The notes under the pieces were generated by a model. The model ran no database searches. It saw nothing but the letters and a program-made list of their open reading frames with translations, and was not told where the DNA came from. A program made the translations under genes and the position numbers. Below are positions 51,524 to 60,090 of a stretch of DNA of 64,000 bases, one piece after another. Within the stretch, counting starts at the first letter, position 1, and each line of letters begins with the position of its first letter. This DNA comes from Virgisporangium ochraceum (GTDB lineage Bacteria; Actinomycetota; Actinomycetes; Mycobacteriales; Micromonosporaceae), in assembly GCF_016863655.1 (NCBI RefSeq), contig NZ_BOPH01000108.1, positions 97,261-161,260 of the forward strand, written 5' to 3'.

Positions 51524-52858
51524 TCAGGTCAGGGCTGGCACCGCGGAGAAGACGCCGTCGGGGTCGTAGTGGTGCTTGGCCGCCAGCAGGCGGCCCAGGT
51601 TCGGGCCGTACGAGTCCCGGGCGCGGGCGTCCTCAGCGGGGCCCAGGAGGTTCGGGTAGGCGCCGGGCAGGGAGACCGGGTCCAGGGCGTGCACCACGTC
51701 GTCGGCCCAGGCTCGGTGGCGGTCGGGAGCCACGTCGTCGGGGCGCCAGGCGGCTATCACCTCGGCCACCTGGTGCGGGGTGCGTTGGGCGAAGGCGGTG
51801 TCGGTCGGGGCGACCCGGGAGGCGGCGCCGTGGAAGCGGTTCACCACGAGCACGGCGTACGGCGAGGTCACGGCTGCGGCGCCGGAGGTCAGGGCGGCGG
51901 CGGCCGGCGGCGACAGCTCGGGGAACCAGCGGCTGCGGAGCAGGTAGTGGTTGCCCTCCACGATGTTGCGGTCGAACATCCGCAACGCGGCCGCGTACGG
52001 CATCGGGCCGACCTGGTCGACGACCGGGCGTCCGAACGAGCGCATCCGGTCGACGAAGGGTGCGCCGGCGTCGACGGGGCCGCACCAGAACGGGCACAGG
52101 AAGACCATCGGGCCGTCCGGGCCGGGAAGGAAACCGGTCATCACGGTCAGGTCGTCCGGGGCCCCGGCGACCAGGTCGGCGTAGCCGGCCAGCACCGACC
52201 GGGCCTCCGCCACCGGGAACATCAGCATCCCGGTGAGGATCAGGGGCAGGTGGTGCACCTGGTACCGCAGGCGGGTCACCACACCGAAGTTGCCGCCGCC
52301 GCCCCGCAGCGCCCACCACAGTTCGGGGTCGTCGTCGGGGCCGGCCAGCACCGTGGAGCCGTCGGCGAGCACCACCTCGGCGCCGACCAGGTTGTCCAGG
52401 GCCAGGCCGTACCGGCCCACCAGCGGACCGTAGCCGCCCACCGTCGACAGGCCGGCCATCCCGACGCTCGCCACCACGCCGGTCGGGGTCACCAGGTCGT
52501 GCGGGGTGGTCGCGGCCAGCAGGTCGGCGGCGCTCGCGCCGCCCTCCACCTCGACGACATCCCGGGTCAGCGTGGCCCCGCGCATCGCGGTCAGGTCGAT
52601 GACCAGGCCGCCCTCGCGTAGCGCCCGGCCGGCCCAGTCGTGGCCACCGGACCGCACCGACAGGGGCAGACCGGCGTCGCGGGCAGCCTTGACCGCCAGG
52701 GCCACCTCCTCCGTGGTCCGGCAGCGGGCGACCGCGGCCGGCCGGGCCGTGACCGCGGCGTTCCAGAGACGGGTCGCGGCGGCGAAGCTGTCGTCGTCGG
52801 GGGTCAGCAGGCGGTCGCCGAGGATGGGTCCCAGGATCGGGTGCAGCGCGGTGGTCAT
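51524..52858 (-). CDS. FAD-linked oxidase (berberine-bridge-enzyme-like)
   Basis: A 444-residue PCMH-type flavoprotein. SVRSGGHDWAG carries the His that attaches FAD covalently. The second, Cys attachment site of bicovalent BBE enzymes is absent: the matching loop reads VTPTGVVASVGMAGLSTVGG. WALRGGGGNFGVVTRLRYQV and the C-terminal BBE segment (DSYGPNLGRLLAAKHHYDPD) complete the family pattern. These enzymes oxidise sugars, alkaloids or polyketide-derived alcohols. No signal peptide. Start ATG ending at 52858. Confidence 0.88.
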   Translation of the reverse strand: MTTALHPILGPILGDRLLTPDDDSFAAATRLWNAAVTARPAAVARCRTTEEVALAVKAARDAGLPLSVRSGGHDWAGRALREGGLVIDLTAMRGATLTRDVVEVEGGASAADLLAATTPHDLVTPTGVVASVGMAGLSTVGGYGPLVGRYGLALDNLVGAEVVLADGSTVLAGPDDDPELWWALRGGGGNFGVVTRLRYQVHHLPLILTGMLMFPVAEARSVLAGYADLVAGAPDDLTVMTGFLPGPDGPMVFLCPFWCGPVDAGAPFVDRMRSFGRPVVDQVGPMPYAAALRMFDRNIVEGNHYLLRSRWFPELSPPAAAALTSGAAAVTSPYAVLVVNRFHGAASRVAPTDTAFAQRTPHQVAEVIAAWRPDDVAPDRHRAWADDVVHALDPVSLPGAYPNLLGPAEDARARDSYGPNLGRLLAAKHHYDPDGVFSAVPALT

Positions 52859-52973
52859 GACCGGAGAACACCAGGACCACGAGGAGACGGCCATACGCAG
52901 TTCTCCGTACTCCGGCGTATGCACGAAGTTGCCCGTACCCGGACGTGGTGCGCGCCCGTCTCCTCAAAGGTCT

Positions 52974-54464
52974 TCACACGGCCGCGACCACCGCGCGGTC
53001 GCGACCATCGGCTTTGGCCTGGTAGAGGGCCTGGTCGGCGCGGTGGAGCAGGCGGTGCGGCTCCTCGTAGCGGTCCCACGTGGCGATGCCGGCGGAAAAG
53101 CTCTGGCCGCGCGGCGTCACGGCGCGGAGGCGGTCGAGGACGCGGACGGCCTCGCCGGCGTCGGCGTCGACCATGAGCACGACGAACTCCTCGCCGCCGT
53201 AGCGGGCGAGCAGGTCGCCGGCGCGCAGCTCGGCGCGCCAGACGCGGGCGGTGTCGGCGAGGAGGTCGTCGCCGGCCTGGTGGCCGCGGGTGTCGTTGTA
53301 CTCCTTGAAGCGGTCGAGGTCGAGGAGGGCGACCGACACGGTGGCGCCGGTGCGCAGGCAGTCCTGCAGCATCCAGGGGAAGCGCTCGTTCCAGGCGCGG
53401 CGGTTCGGCAGCTCGGTGAGGGCGTCGTGGCGGGCCATGTCGCGCAGGCGGTCGGCGGTGCGGGTCAGCTCGCGCAGCGTCACCGCGATCCGCGCGGCGG
53501 CCAGCACGAACAGCAGGCCGCAGCCGACCGCGATGGCGCGGCCGTGGTCGACCCGGCCGTCGGACGCCTCGCCCCACAGCACGAGCGGCGCGACGAGCGT
53601 CGACGCGGTGGTCAGCAGCAGGCCCTGCCACGCGCCGCGGCCGGCCTGGGTCTCGACGCGCTGCACGGACGGCCCGGCGACCGGGTACCGCGAGCCGACC
53701 GCCATGCAGCAGTAGGCGACCAGGAACAGCTGCTGCACGGCCCGGTACACGGGCTGGCTGTCGGCCAGCTGGATCCCGACCATGCCCGAGACCACCCAGC
53801 ACAGGTCGCAGACCAGCACGAACCCCAGCGCGGCGGTGATCCACCGGACCGCCGGGTCGCGGTCGTGCTGGCCGAGCAGGCGCGTCACCAGCGCGATGAG
53901 CAGGATGTCGGCGACCGGGTAGGCCATCAGCACCAGGCGGTGCCCGGGGCTCATCGACTCGTCGCCCACCGCCGGCGCGATCACCGCGACCCAGCACAGC
54001 ACACCGGTGCCGGTCGCCACGATGACCGAGTCGACGACCGCGGCCAGGTCGCGTTGCCGCCGGTGCCGGCGCAGCACCCCGAGGGCGCCGGCGGCCACCA
54101 ACGGGTAGAGCAGGAGCCACCAGAGATCCAGGCCGCTGCCGCCGGTGAGGGTCACGCTGACCGCGAACGCCACGTGCCCGGACGCGTGGAGCAGGATCCC
54201 GACCGCGAAGCACACCCAGGTCCAGCGCATTCCCCGGGGCTGGCGCCGTACCGAGGCGAACACCACGACCGCGGCCGCGAGCCCGACGGAGAACTGGCCG
54301 GCGGTCTCCCACCAGAGGCCGTCGGGGAGCAGCTGGTACGCGGCGACGGCGACCACACAGATGCCCATGAACCGTCGCGCCGTCACTCGCTGCCTATCGG
54401 CGCCCGGGTTCCGTTCCTGTGCTGTCGGGTGGCGGACGTTGACGAATACTCCCTTGGGGAGCAT
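52974..54464 (-). CDS. Membrane-bound diguanylate cyclase (GGDEF)
   Basis: A 496-residue protein with eight or so membrane helices (about 30-325) followed by a GGDEF domain. The signature reads YGGEEF, an active variant, and RAGD five residues before it is an intact I-site. DLDRFKEYNDTRGHQAGDDL is the metal- and substrate-binding part. The N-terminal layout resembles that of the GGDEF-EAL protein at 712-2955, suggesting related sensors. The ATG ending at 54464 lies inside an inverted repeat; an ATG ending at 54368 (MGICVV) is a serious alternative start. Confidence 0.88.
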   Translation of the reverse strand: MLPKGVFVNVRHPTAQERNPGADRQRVTARRFMGICVVAVAAYQLLPDGLWWETAGQFSVGLAAAVVVFASVRRQPRGMRWTWVCFAVGILLHASGHVAFAVSVTLTGGSGLDLWWLLLYPLVAAGALGVLRRHRRQRDLAAVVDSVIVATGTGVLCWVAVIAPAVGDESMSPGHRLVLMAYPVADILLIALVTRLLGQHDRDPAVRWITAALGFVLVCDLCWVVSGMVGIQLADSQPVYRAVQQLFLVAYCCMAVGSRYPVAGPSVQRVETQAGRGAWQGLLLTTASTLVAPLVLWGEASDGRVDHGRAIAVGCGLLFVLAAARIAVTLRELTRTADRLRDMARHDALTELPNRRAWNERFPWMLQDCLRTGATVSVALLDLDRFKEYNDTRGHQAGDDLLADTARVWRAELRAGDLLARYGGEEFVVLMVDADAGEAVRVLDRLRAVTPRGQSFSAGIATWDRYEEPHRLLHRADQALYQAKADGRDRAVVAAV

Positions 54465-54486
54465 CGTTGATCCTCCCCAAGGGAGT
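54448..54486. promoter_or_regulatory. 14-bp inverted repeat in a 32-bp divergent gap
   Basis: ACTCCCTTGGGGAG (54448-54461) and its exact complement (54473-54486) are separated by 11 bases. They straddle the proposed start of the diguanylate cyclase and end 10 bases before the start of the divergent methyltransferase. The position fits an operator for a dimeric regulator controlling both genes. An RNA hairpin that hides the cyclase start is the other option. Confidence 0.6.
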
Positions 54487-54496
54487 GTGATGCGAG

Positions 54497-55327
54497 ATGA
54501 ACGTCGACCCGACGAACGCCGGACAGGCCCAGGCCTGGGACGGTGACGAGGGCGGGTACTGGGCCACCCACGCCGACCGGTTCGACCGGTCGCTCGCCCG
54601 GTACCAGCCGGAGTTCATGGCGGCCGCCGGGATCCGGCCGGGCTCGGCGGTGCTCGACATCGGCTGCGGCACCGGCGAGACGACCCGGGCGGCCGTCCGG
54701 GCGGGCGCCGCGTCGGCGGTCGGCATCGACCTGTCCGCCGACATGATCGCGGTCGCCTCGTCCCGCGCGCTGCCCGGCACCACGTTCGTCCAGGGTGACG
54801 CCCAGATCCACCCGTTCCCCGACGCCGCCTTCGACGGCGCGATCAGCCGCACCGGCGCGATGTTCTTCGGTGACCCCGGTCGAGCGTTCGCCAACATCGC
54901 CCGGGCGTTGGCGCCCGGTTCGCCGCTGACGCTGCTCGTGTGGCAGCCGCCCGACCGCAACGAGTGGATCGGCGCGCTGGCCGGTGCGCTGGCCGGCGGC
55001 CCGCCGCCCGCGCCGCCGCCGGGTGCGCCCGGTCCGTTCTCGCTGAGCGACCCGTCGGTGGTCCGTGCCGTCCTCGCGGAGGCCGGCTTCGGCAGGATCG
55101 AGGTGACCGGCGTGAGCGCGCCCATGCACTTCGGGTCCGACGTCGACGACGCCCACCGGTTCGTCCTCGGGCTGCTGGGCTGGATGCTCGAGGGCCGCGA
55201 CGAGGCGGGCCGGCGCGCGGCCGGCGACCGCCTCCGCGACACGCTCGCCGACCACCTGACACCGGAGGGTGTGGCGTTCGCGTCGGCGACGTGGCTGGTC
55301 ACCGCGGTAGGTTCGGGGGGTGGCTGA
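54497..55327 (+). CDS. SAM-dependent methyltransferase (class I, UbiE/Methyltransf_11-like)
   Basis: A 276-residue methyltransferase. AVLDIGCGTGETTRAAVRAG is the SAM-binding loop (about 51-70); GIDLSADMIAVAS, FVQGDAQIHPFPDAAFDGAI and ANIARALAPGSPLTLLVWQP are later blocks. Substrate unknown. The next gene starts eight bases before its stop, so the two are co-translated. Confidence 0.88.
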   Translation: MNVDPTNAGQAQAWDGDEGGYWATHADRFDRSLARYQPEFMAAAGIRPGSAVLDIGCGTGETTRAAVRAGAASAVGIDLSADMIAVASSRALPGTTFVQGDAQIHPFPDAAFDGAISRTGAMFFGDPGRAFANIARALAPGSPLTLLVWQPPDRNEWIGALAGALAGGPPPAPPPGAPGPFSLSDPSVVRAVLAEAGFGRIEVTGVSAPMHFGSDVDDAHRFVLGLLGWMLEGRDEAGRRAAGDRLRDTLADHLTPEGVAFASATWLVTAVGSGGG

Positions 55328-55766
55328 GACCTGGGTGACCGACGACGACCTGCGTGCCGCGCAGCAGCGGTTCGCCGCGCGCATACCGGGGTTCGTGCTG
55401 CCGGCCGCGTACACCGTCGCCAGGAGCGACCCGTCGGGGCTGACGTTCGGCCACGTCAACGGGTTCGGCGCGGTGCGGCCGCTGCCGGCCACCGTGCTGG
55501 CGGCCGTCGCCGGGTACGTCGCCACCACCGGGGTGTTCCGGCTCGGCCGCGACCGGATGGCCACGGTGGTCGAGCGGCTGGCACCGGCGGAGGCGGCGAC
55601 GCACAAGCCGCACCCGAACCTGTGGTCGTGGCGCGACCTCCTCGACGGGGTCGGCGACGACAGCGAGTTCCTCGCGTTCTTCGTCGCCGACCCCGCCGAC
55701 CCGCCCGTCGACGGCGACGACGCCCGGTTCAGGCGGCTGCTCGCGGCGCCGGAGCCGCGGTCCTGA
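55320..55766 (+). CDS. Hypothetical protein
   Basis: A 148-residue soluble protein: DDDLRAAQQRFAARIPGFVL, GLTFGHVNGFGAVRPLPATV, VFRLGRDRMATVVERLAPAE, then WSWRDLLDGVGDDSEFLAFF. No family recognised and no catalytic motif visible. Coupled to the upstream methyltransferase by overlap. Its end overlaps the convergent membrane-protein gene by 38 bases. Confidence 0.65.
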   Translation: MAETWVTDDDLRAAQQRFAARIPGFVLPAAYTVARSDPSGLTFGHVNGFGAVRPLPATVLAAVAGYVATTGVFRLGRDRMATVVERLAPAEAATHKPHPNLWSWRDLLDGVGDDSEFLAFFVADPADPPVDGDDARFRRLLAAPEPRS

Positions 55767-56358
55767 CCGGTCCGGTCGCGACGGCGACCCCGAGCGCGGT
55801 GAGCAGCAGTCCGTAGACCGCGACCCCCACGGGCAGCAGCGGGGTCATCGCCAGGAACACGAGCGCCGTCAGCCAGACGCCGGTGGCCAGCGGGGTGTAC
55901 CGGCGCCAGCCGTCCCAGTGCGCCGCCCGCACCGTGGCGACGCCCGCGACGACGAACCCGACCGCCGACAGCAGCGTGCCGAGCCCGAAGCACGCGCCGA
56001 CGAGCGCCGCACCGGTGTCGTCGACGCGCTGGTCGGCCATCGGGATCGACAGGAGCTCGGAGACGAACAGCACGGCGGTGCCGGCCAGCGCCGTCGCGGT
56101 GCCGGTCCGGGCCGCGCGGCCGGTACCGGCGGCGCCGCCGCGGGCGAACCCGAGGACGCCGTAGTAGACCAGCGCGTGGAACACCGCGTAGACGACGCAC
56201 ACCGCGACGAACGCGCCACCCGACCACGGGTAGCTCCACCGGTCGTCGGGGACGTCGCTGGCCGGTTTGACGACAGTCTCGACCAGCAGCCCCGAGAGGG
56301 CGGTCAGCGCGCCGCCGAGGGCGCCGACGATTCCGGCCGTGCGGACGGGGTTGCTCAT
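55729..56358 (-). CDS. Multi-pass membrane protein, unknown function
   Basis: A 209-residue protein with about six helices, among them VGALGGALTALSGLLVETVV, FVAVCVVYAVFHALVYYGVL and TPLLPVGVAVYGLLLTALGV. No transport or enzyme motif is visible. Its ATG ends at 56358, divergent from the NarL-type histidine kinase gene. Confidence 0.65.
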   Translation of the reverse strand: MSNPVRTAGIVGALGGALTALSGLLVETVVKPASDVPDDRWSYPWSGGAFVAVCVVYAVFHALVYYGVLGFARGGAAGTGRAARTGTATALAGTAVLFVSELLSIPMADQRVDDTGAALVGACFGLGTLLSAVGFVVAGVATVRAAHWDGWRRYTPLATGVWLTALVFLAMTPLLPVGVAVYGLLLTALGVAVATGPVRTAAPAPRAAA

Positions 56359-56443
56359 GACACACCTGCTTTCCGTAAGGGTGAGCCGACGCTAGGTCCG
56401 GCCCGGGCCCGCGGTCATCGGTGTCAACGCGGCGGGTGGATGA

Positions 56444-58414
56444 GTGCCAGCACTGTTTCCCCGGCGGCGGTGGCGCCGCCACACTGTGCGGGTGCGCAGG
56501 GTTCCGGGGCTGCTCCTCGGCGTGGTGGTCGCGGCGGAGGTCGTCGCGACGCTGCTGGCGTGGGACCTGGAGCCGCGCTGGGACACGGTGCTGTACGCGG
56601 TGTTCTCGGTCGTCACCGCCGGCGCCGGCGCGCTCATCGCGTCGCGCCATCCGCGTAACCCGATCGGGTGGCTGTTCTGCGCCGGGGCCCTCGTCACCGC
56701 GCTCGGTTCCGAGCTGGCCCAGGCGTGGGCGCTGCGCGGCCTGCCCGGCGTCACGGTCGCCGAGCTGCTGATGGCGACGAGCTGGCTGCCCAGCGGCTAC
56801 GGCTGGATCCTCACGTTCGTGCTCTTCCCCGACGGTCACCTGCCCGGCCGGCGGTGGCAGGTGGTCCCGTGGGCCGGCGGGGTGGGGCTGCTGCTGGCCG
56901 TGGCCGGCTGGGCGCTGAGCCCCGACCGCACGGTCGAGTTCCGCGGCGGCCGCAACCCGTACGCGGTCGACGCCGTGCCGACCGACGAGCTGCTCGCCGT
57001 CGGCATGACGCTGTTCGTCGGTGCGATGCTCGCGTCGGCGGTCGCGCTGGCGGTGCGGTTGCGGCGGTCGAGCGGTGACGAGCGTCAGCAGCTCAGGTGG
57101 TTCGCGCTGGCCGCGATGGCGGCCTGCGTCGCGCTGCCGGCCTCGTTCGCGTTGTGGTACGTCGTGCCGGTGGTCGCCGGTCCGCTCGCGGCGGTGGCGT
57201 TGACCGCGCTGCCGGTGGTGGCGTGCCTGGCGATCCTGCGGTACCGGCTCTACGACATCGACGTCATCATCGACCGCACCGTCGTCTACGGCACCGTCAC
57301 CGGGTTGCTGGCGGCCGTGTACGGGGTCACCACGCTTGTGCTCGGTACGGGTCTCGGCGGCGGGTCCGTCTGGGTCACGGCCGCGGCGACGCTCGCCGTC
57401 GCGGCCGCGTTCCGGCCGTTGCGGGACCGCGTGCAGGACCTCGTCGACCGGCGGTTCCACCGCGACCGCTACGAGGCGGTGCGCCGGATGACCGGGTTCC
57501 TGGAGGCGCTGCGCGCCGGTCAGGCCGCGCCGGAGCAGGTTCGCGACCTGCTGCGGGAGCTCACCGGCGACGCCGGTCTCGACCTGCTGGTCTTCCTTCC
57601 GGAGAGCCGGCTCTACGTGCGTCCCGACGGCTCGCCCGCCCCCGACGACGGCCGCGACCGCCTCGACGTGGAGCGCGCCGGGCAGCCGCTGGGCCGGGTG
57701 TCGTACACCGACGCGGACCCGGCCCTGCTCCGGCGGCTGCTCGAGGCCGGCGGGCTCGCCATCGAGATCACCCGGCTGCACGTGGAGCTGCGGCGCCAGC
57801 TCGACGAGGTGCGCGCATCGCGGGCGCGGATCGTCGACGCCGCCGGCGAGGAGCGGCGCCGGCTCGAACGCGACCTCCACGACGGCGCGCAGCAGCGCCT
57901 CGTGTCGATCGGGCTGGCGCTGCGGCACGCACAGCACCAGTCCACAGTGGAGGATGCGCGCCCCGTGCTCGAGGAGGCGCTGTCGGAGGTGCGGCTGGCG
58001 ATCGACGAGCTGCGCGAGCTGGCCCGCGGGCTGCCCCCGGCCCAGCTCGACGCCGGGCTGGCCCCGGCGTTCCGGGAGCTCGCCCGCCGCAGCGCCGTAC
58101 CGGTCGAGGTGTCGGCGCCCCGCGAACGCTTCGACCGCGGGATCGAGGGCGCCGCCTACTTCATCGGCTGCGAGGCGGTGACCAACGCGGTCAAGCACGC
58201 GCACGCCACCCGGATCACGCTGCGCGCCGCCCGCGCCGACGGGCGCCTCGTGGTCACCGTGACCGACGACGGTGTCGGCGGCGCCGCGCCGGCGCGCGGA
58301 TCCGGCCTCGACGGCCTCGCCGACCGGGTCGCCGCCCTCGGCGGCGTGCTGCGCGTCGACAGCCGGCCCGGTACCGGCACCCGGGTCACCGCGGAGCTGC
58401 CGTGCGGGTCGTGA
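56444..58414 (+). CDS. NarL-type sensor histidine kinase (HisKA_3)
   Basis: A 656-residue kinase. The N-terminal half has about eight membrane helices, including PIGWLFCAGALVTALGSELA, and ends with the RYRLYDIDVIIDRTVVYG segment common to this actinobacterial kinase type. The middle (about 330-450) resembles a degenerate GAF region. The acceptor His is in EERRRLERDLHDGAQQRLV, and GCEAVTNAVKHAHAT plus VTDDGVGGA form the ATP site. The GTG at 56444 is used; GTG codons at 56486 and 56492 are possible starts closer to the first helix. The response regulator overlaps its end by 13 bases. Confidence 0.9.
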   Translation: MPALFPRRRWRRHTVRVRRVPGLLLGVVVAAEVVATLLAWDLEPRWDTVLYAVFSVVTAGAGALIASRHPRNPIGWLFCAGALVTALGSELAQAWALRGLPGVTVAELLMATSWLPSGYGWILTFVLFPDGHLPGRRWQVVPWAGGVGLLLAVAGWALSPDRTVEFRGGRNPYAVDAVPTDELLAVGMTLFVGAMLASAVALAVRLRRSSGDERQQLRWFALAAMAACVALPASFALWYVVPVVAGPLAAVALTALPVVACLAILRYRLYDIDVIIDRTVVYGTVTGLLAAVYGVTTLVLGTGLGGGSVWVTAAATLAVAAAFRPLRDRVQDLVDRRFHRDRYEAVRRMTGFLEALRAGQAAPEQVRDLLRELTGDAGLDLLVFLPESRLYVRPDGSPAPDDGRDRLDVERAGQPLGRVSYTDADPALLRRLLEAGGLAIEITRLHVELRRQLDEVRASRARIVDAAGEERRRLERDLHDGAQQRLVSIGLALRHAQHQSTVEDARPVLEEALSEVRLAIDELRELARGLPPAQLDAGLAPAFRELARRSAVPVEVSAPRERFDRGIEGAAYFIGCEAVTNAVKHAHATRITLRAARADGRLVVTVTDDGVGGAAPARGSGLDGLADRVAALGGVLRVDSRPGTGTRVTAELPCGS

Positions 58415-59043
58415 TCGCGGAGGACCAGGTGCTCCTGCGGGCCGGGTTGGCCCGCCTGTTCGCCGACGGGGGTCACGAGGTCGTGGCCGCGCTCGGCGAC
58501 GCCTCCGGCCTGGTCGCGTCGGTGGCCGCGGAGCGGCCCGACCTCGTGGTGGTCGACATCCGGATGCCACCGACGTTCACCGACGAGGGGGCGCGGGCCG
58601 CCCGTGACCTGAAGCAGCGGCACCCGGCCCTGGGCGTCCTCGTGCTCTCGCAGCACGTCGAGACCACCCACACGGTCGACCTCATCCCGGTCGCCGGGTT
58701 CGGGTATCTGCTGAAGGACCGCGTCCTCGACGTCGACGACTTCCTGTCGGCGGCCGAACGCGTGGCCCGGGGCGGCTCGGCCCTCGACCCGCACGTGGTG
58801 GCGACGCTGCTGGCCGGCCGCGGTACCGACGACCCGCTCGCCGTCCTCACCGAACGGGAACGCACGGTGCTGGCCCTGATGGCCGAGGGGCTGACCAACA
58901 CCGGCGTCGCGAAGCGGCTGCACCTCAGCGAACGCACGGTGGAGGCGCACGTGCGGCACATCCTCATCAAGCTCGACCTGCCCGAGGGCGAGGACGACCA
59001 CCGCCGGGTGCGGGCGGTGCTGGCGCACCTGAACGCGGGTTAG
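58402..59043 (+). CDS. NarL/FixJ-family response regulator
   Basis: A 213-residue regulator. The receiver has VVIAEDQVLLRAGLARLF, phosphoryl-Asp in LVVVDIRMPPTFTDEG and VLSQHVE with LLKDRV. The LuxR-type helix-turn-helix reads LTERERTVLALMAEGLTNTG, then VAKRLHLSERTVEAHVRHIL. Partner of the kinase just upstream. Confidence 0.92.
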   Translation: MRVVIAEDQVLLRAGLARLFADGGHEVVAALGDASGLVASVAAERPDLVVVDIRMPPTFTDEGARAARDLKQRHPALGVLVLSQHVETTHTVDLIPVAGFGYLLKDRVLDVDDFLSAAERVARGGSALDPHVVATLLAGRGTDDPLAVLTERERTVLALMAEGLTNTGVAKRLHLSERTVEAHVRHILIKLDLPEGEDDHRRVRAVLAHLNAG

Positions 59044-59068
59044 ACGATCTACTCCAAGTGCCCGGATC

Positions 59069-59135
59069 ATCAGCGGGTGGGAGGTTATCAACATCAACAA
59101 GCGTTTTTGATGTTGATAACCGCCCACCCATCAGC
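59069..59135. repeat. Long inverted repeat flanked by a 6-bp direct repeat
   Basis: GGTTATCAACATCAA (59083-59097) pairs exactly with 59107-59121, and outside one mismatch GGGTGGG (59075-59081) pairs with CCCACCC (59123-59129), giving a 23-position stem with a 9-base loop. ATCAGC abuts the stem on both sides (59069-59074 and 59130-59135) as a direct repeat. The element lies between a plus-strand gene ending at 59043 and a minus-strand gene ending at 59210. It may be a two-way terminator; the direct repeats also allow an inserted palindromic element. Confidence 0.75.
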
Positions 59136-59209
59136 ACTGGTGGTCGGGGCGGGCTCGCCTCGCGCGGGCGGCCCCTGGTCCGGGCGGGCCCGCACCGCGT
59201 GGCGCGTGC

Positions 59210-59440
59210 CTACTCCGGGCGGGGCTCGCCCTCGCCCGACGCGTCGACGCCGTCGGCGCCGCCCGAGGTCGGGTCGCCCGGGTCGCGGGCGCCGCCGCTC
59301 ATGTCACCGGCTCCGGTGTCGAGGCCGCCGGTGCTGCCGGCGCCGCCGGTCACCGCGCCGTCGGTGAGACTGCCGGTGCCGAAGATGTCGCGCAGCTTCT
59401 CCGAGAGCGTGGGCTTCGCGGTGTCGTCGTCGTTCGTCAT
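59210..59440 (-). CDS. Small acidic, low-complexity protein
   Basis: A 76-residue protein: a short helical start (AKPTLSEKLRDIFGTGSLTD) followed by Gly/Asp/Ser-rich sequence to the end. Strongly acidic and probably disordered. A GGGAGG site precedes the ATG. It lies 26 bases downstream of the DUF1360 gene on the same strand. No family recognised. Confidence 0.55.
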   Translation of the reverse strand: MTNDDDTAKPTLSEKLRDIFGTGSLTDGAVTGGAGSTGGLDTGAGDMSGGARDPGDPTSGGADGVDASGEGEPRPE

Positions 59441-59466
59441 GGTGGACCTCCCGTTCGGGTCTTACG

Positions 59467-60015
59467 TCAGCCGCGCTCCGGAGGGGCCGCCCGTTCGACG
59501 CCGCGGGCGCGCTGCTTCACGATCTCGTAGGTGAGGTGCAGGAAGTCCGCGCCGGTGACGGCGGTCGCGGCGGCCGCCACCAGCCGGGTCAGCCGCGGGG
59601 CGAGCACGAGGCCGGCGGTGAGGCCGGTGGCCGTCCAGACGGCGGCGCAGAACGGGCAGGTCACCATCTCGCCGGCGGCGTGCCGGAACCCGCCGTGGTG
59701 GCGGACCGTCTCGTTGACCTCGCCGGTGCCGGCCGGCTCGGTGTAGCGGGTCAGCGGCGCCCGCAGCGGGCTGGTCACGGCGTCCTTGGTGAGCAGCCGC
59801 GAGATCCGGTGGGTCGCGACCGTCACCGTGGCCAGGTCCTGCAGGCGCACCCGGTCGGGCAGCGACCGCCCCGAGAGCCGGACGGCGGCCGCCACGGCGG
59901 CGAGCCCCGTACCGTACGTCGCGAGCAGCGCCAGGTAGCCCGTCAGGGGGCGCGGCTCGTTCGCACCCTCGTAGGTCGCGGCCACCTCGCGGGCCTTGTC
60001 GGTCACCTTCGCCAC
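59467..60015 (-). CDS. DUF1360-family membrane protein
   Basis: A 182-residue protein with the DUF1360 pattern: a first helix (PLTGYLALLATYGTGLAAVA), DLATVTVATHRISRLLTKDA, then a short hydrophilic stretch and MVTCPFCAAVWTATGLTAGL, where the CPFC pair is the family hallmark. Bacillus members are spore- or sporulation-linked in some cases; no role is proven here. The GTG start has AAGGGAGC upstream. Confidence 0.82.
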   Translation of the reverse strand: MAKVTDKAREVAATYEGANEPRPLTGYLALLATYGTGLAAVAAAVRLSGRSLPDRVRLQDLATVTVATHRISRLLTKDAVTSPLRAPLTRYTEPAGTGEVNETVRHHGGFRHAAGEMVTCPFCAAVWTATGLTAGLVLAPRLTRLVAAAATAVTGADFLHLTYEIVKQRARGVERAAPPERG

Positions 60016-60090
60016 GCCGGCTCCCTTCGGTCCATCCGTCCCTGTCGACTACCCACTGCCGCGCCGGCATACGCAGGACTCGGGATCCCG

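Noticed and set aside
54383..58570. Very long open frame on the minus strand antisense to the methyltransferase and NarL-type kinase genes
   Set aside because: High GC content keeps the antisense frames of real genes open. The translation is Arg/Pro/Gly-rich without any domain, while the plus strand has clear families.
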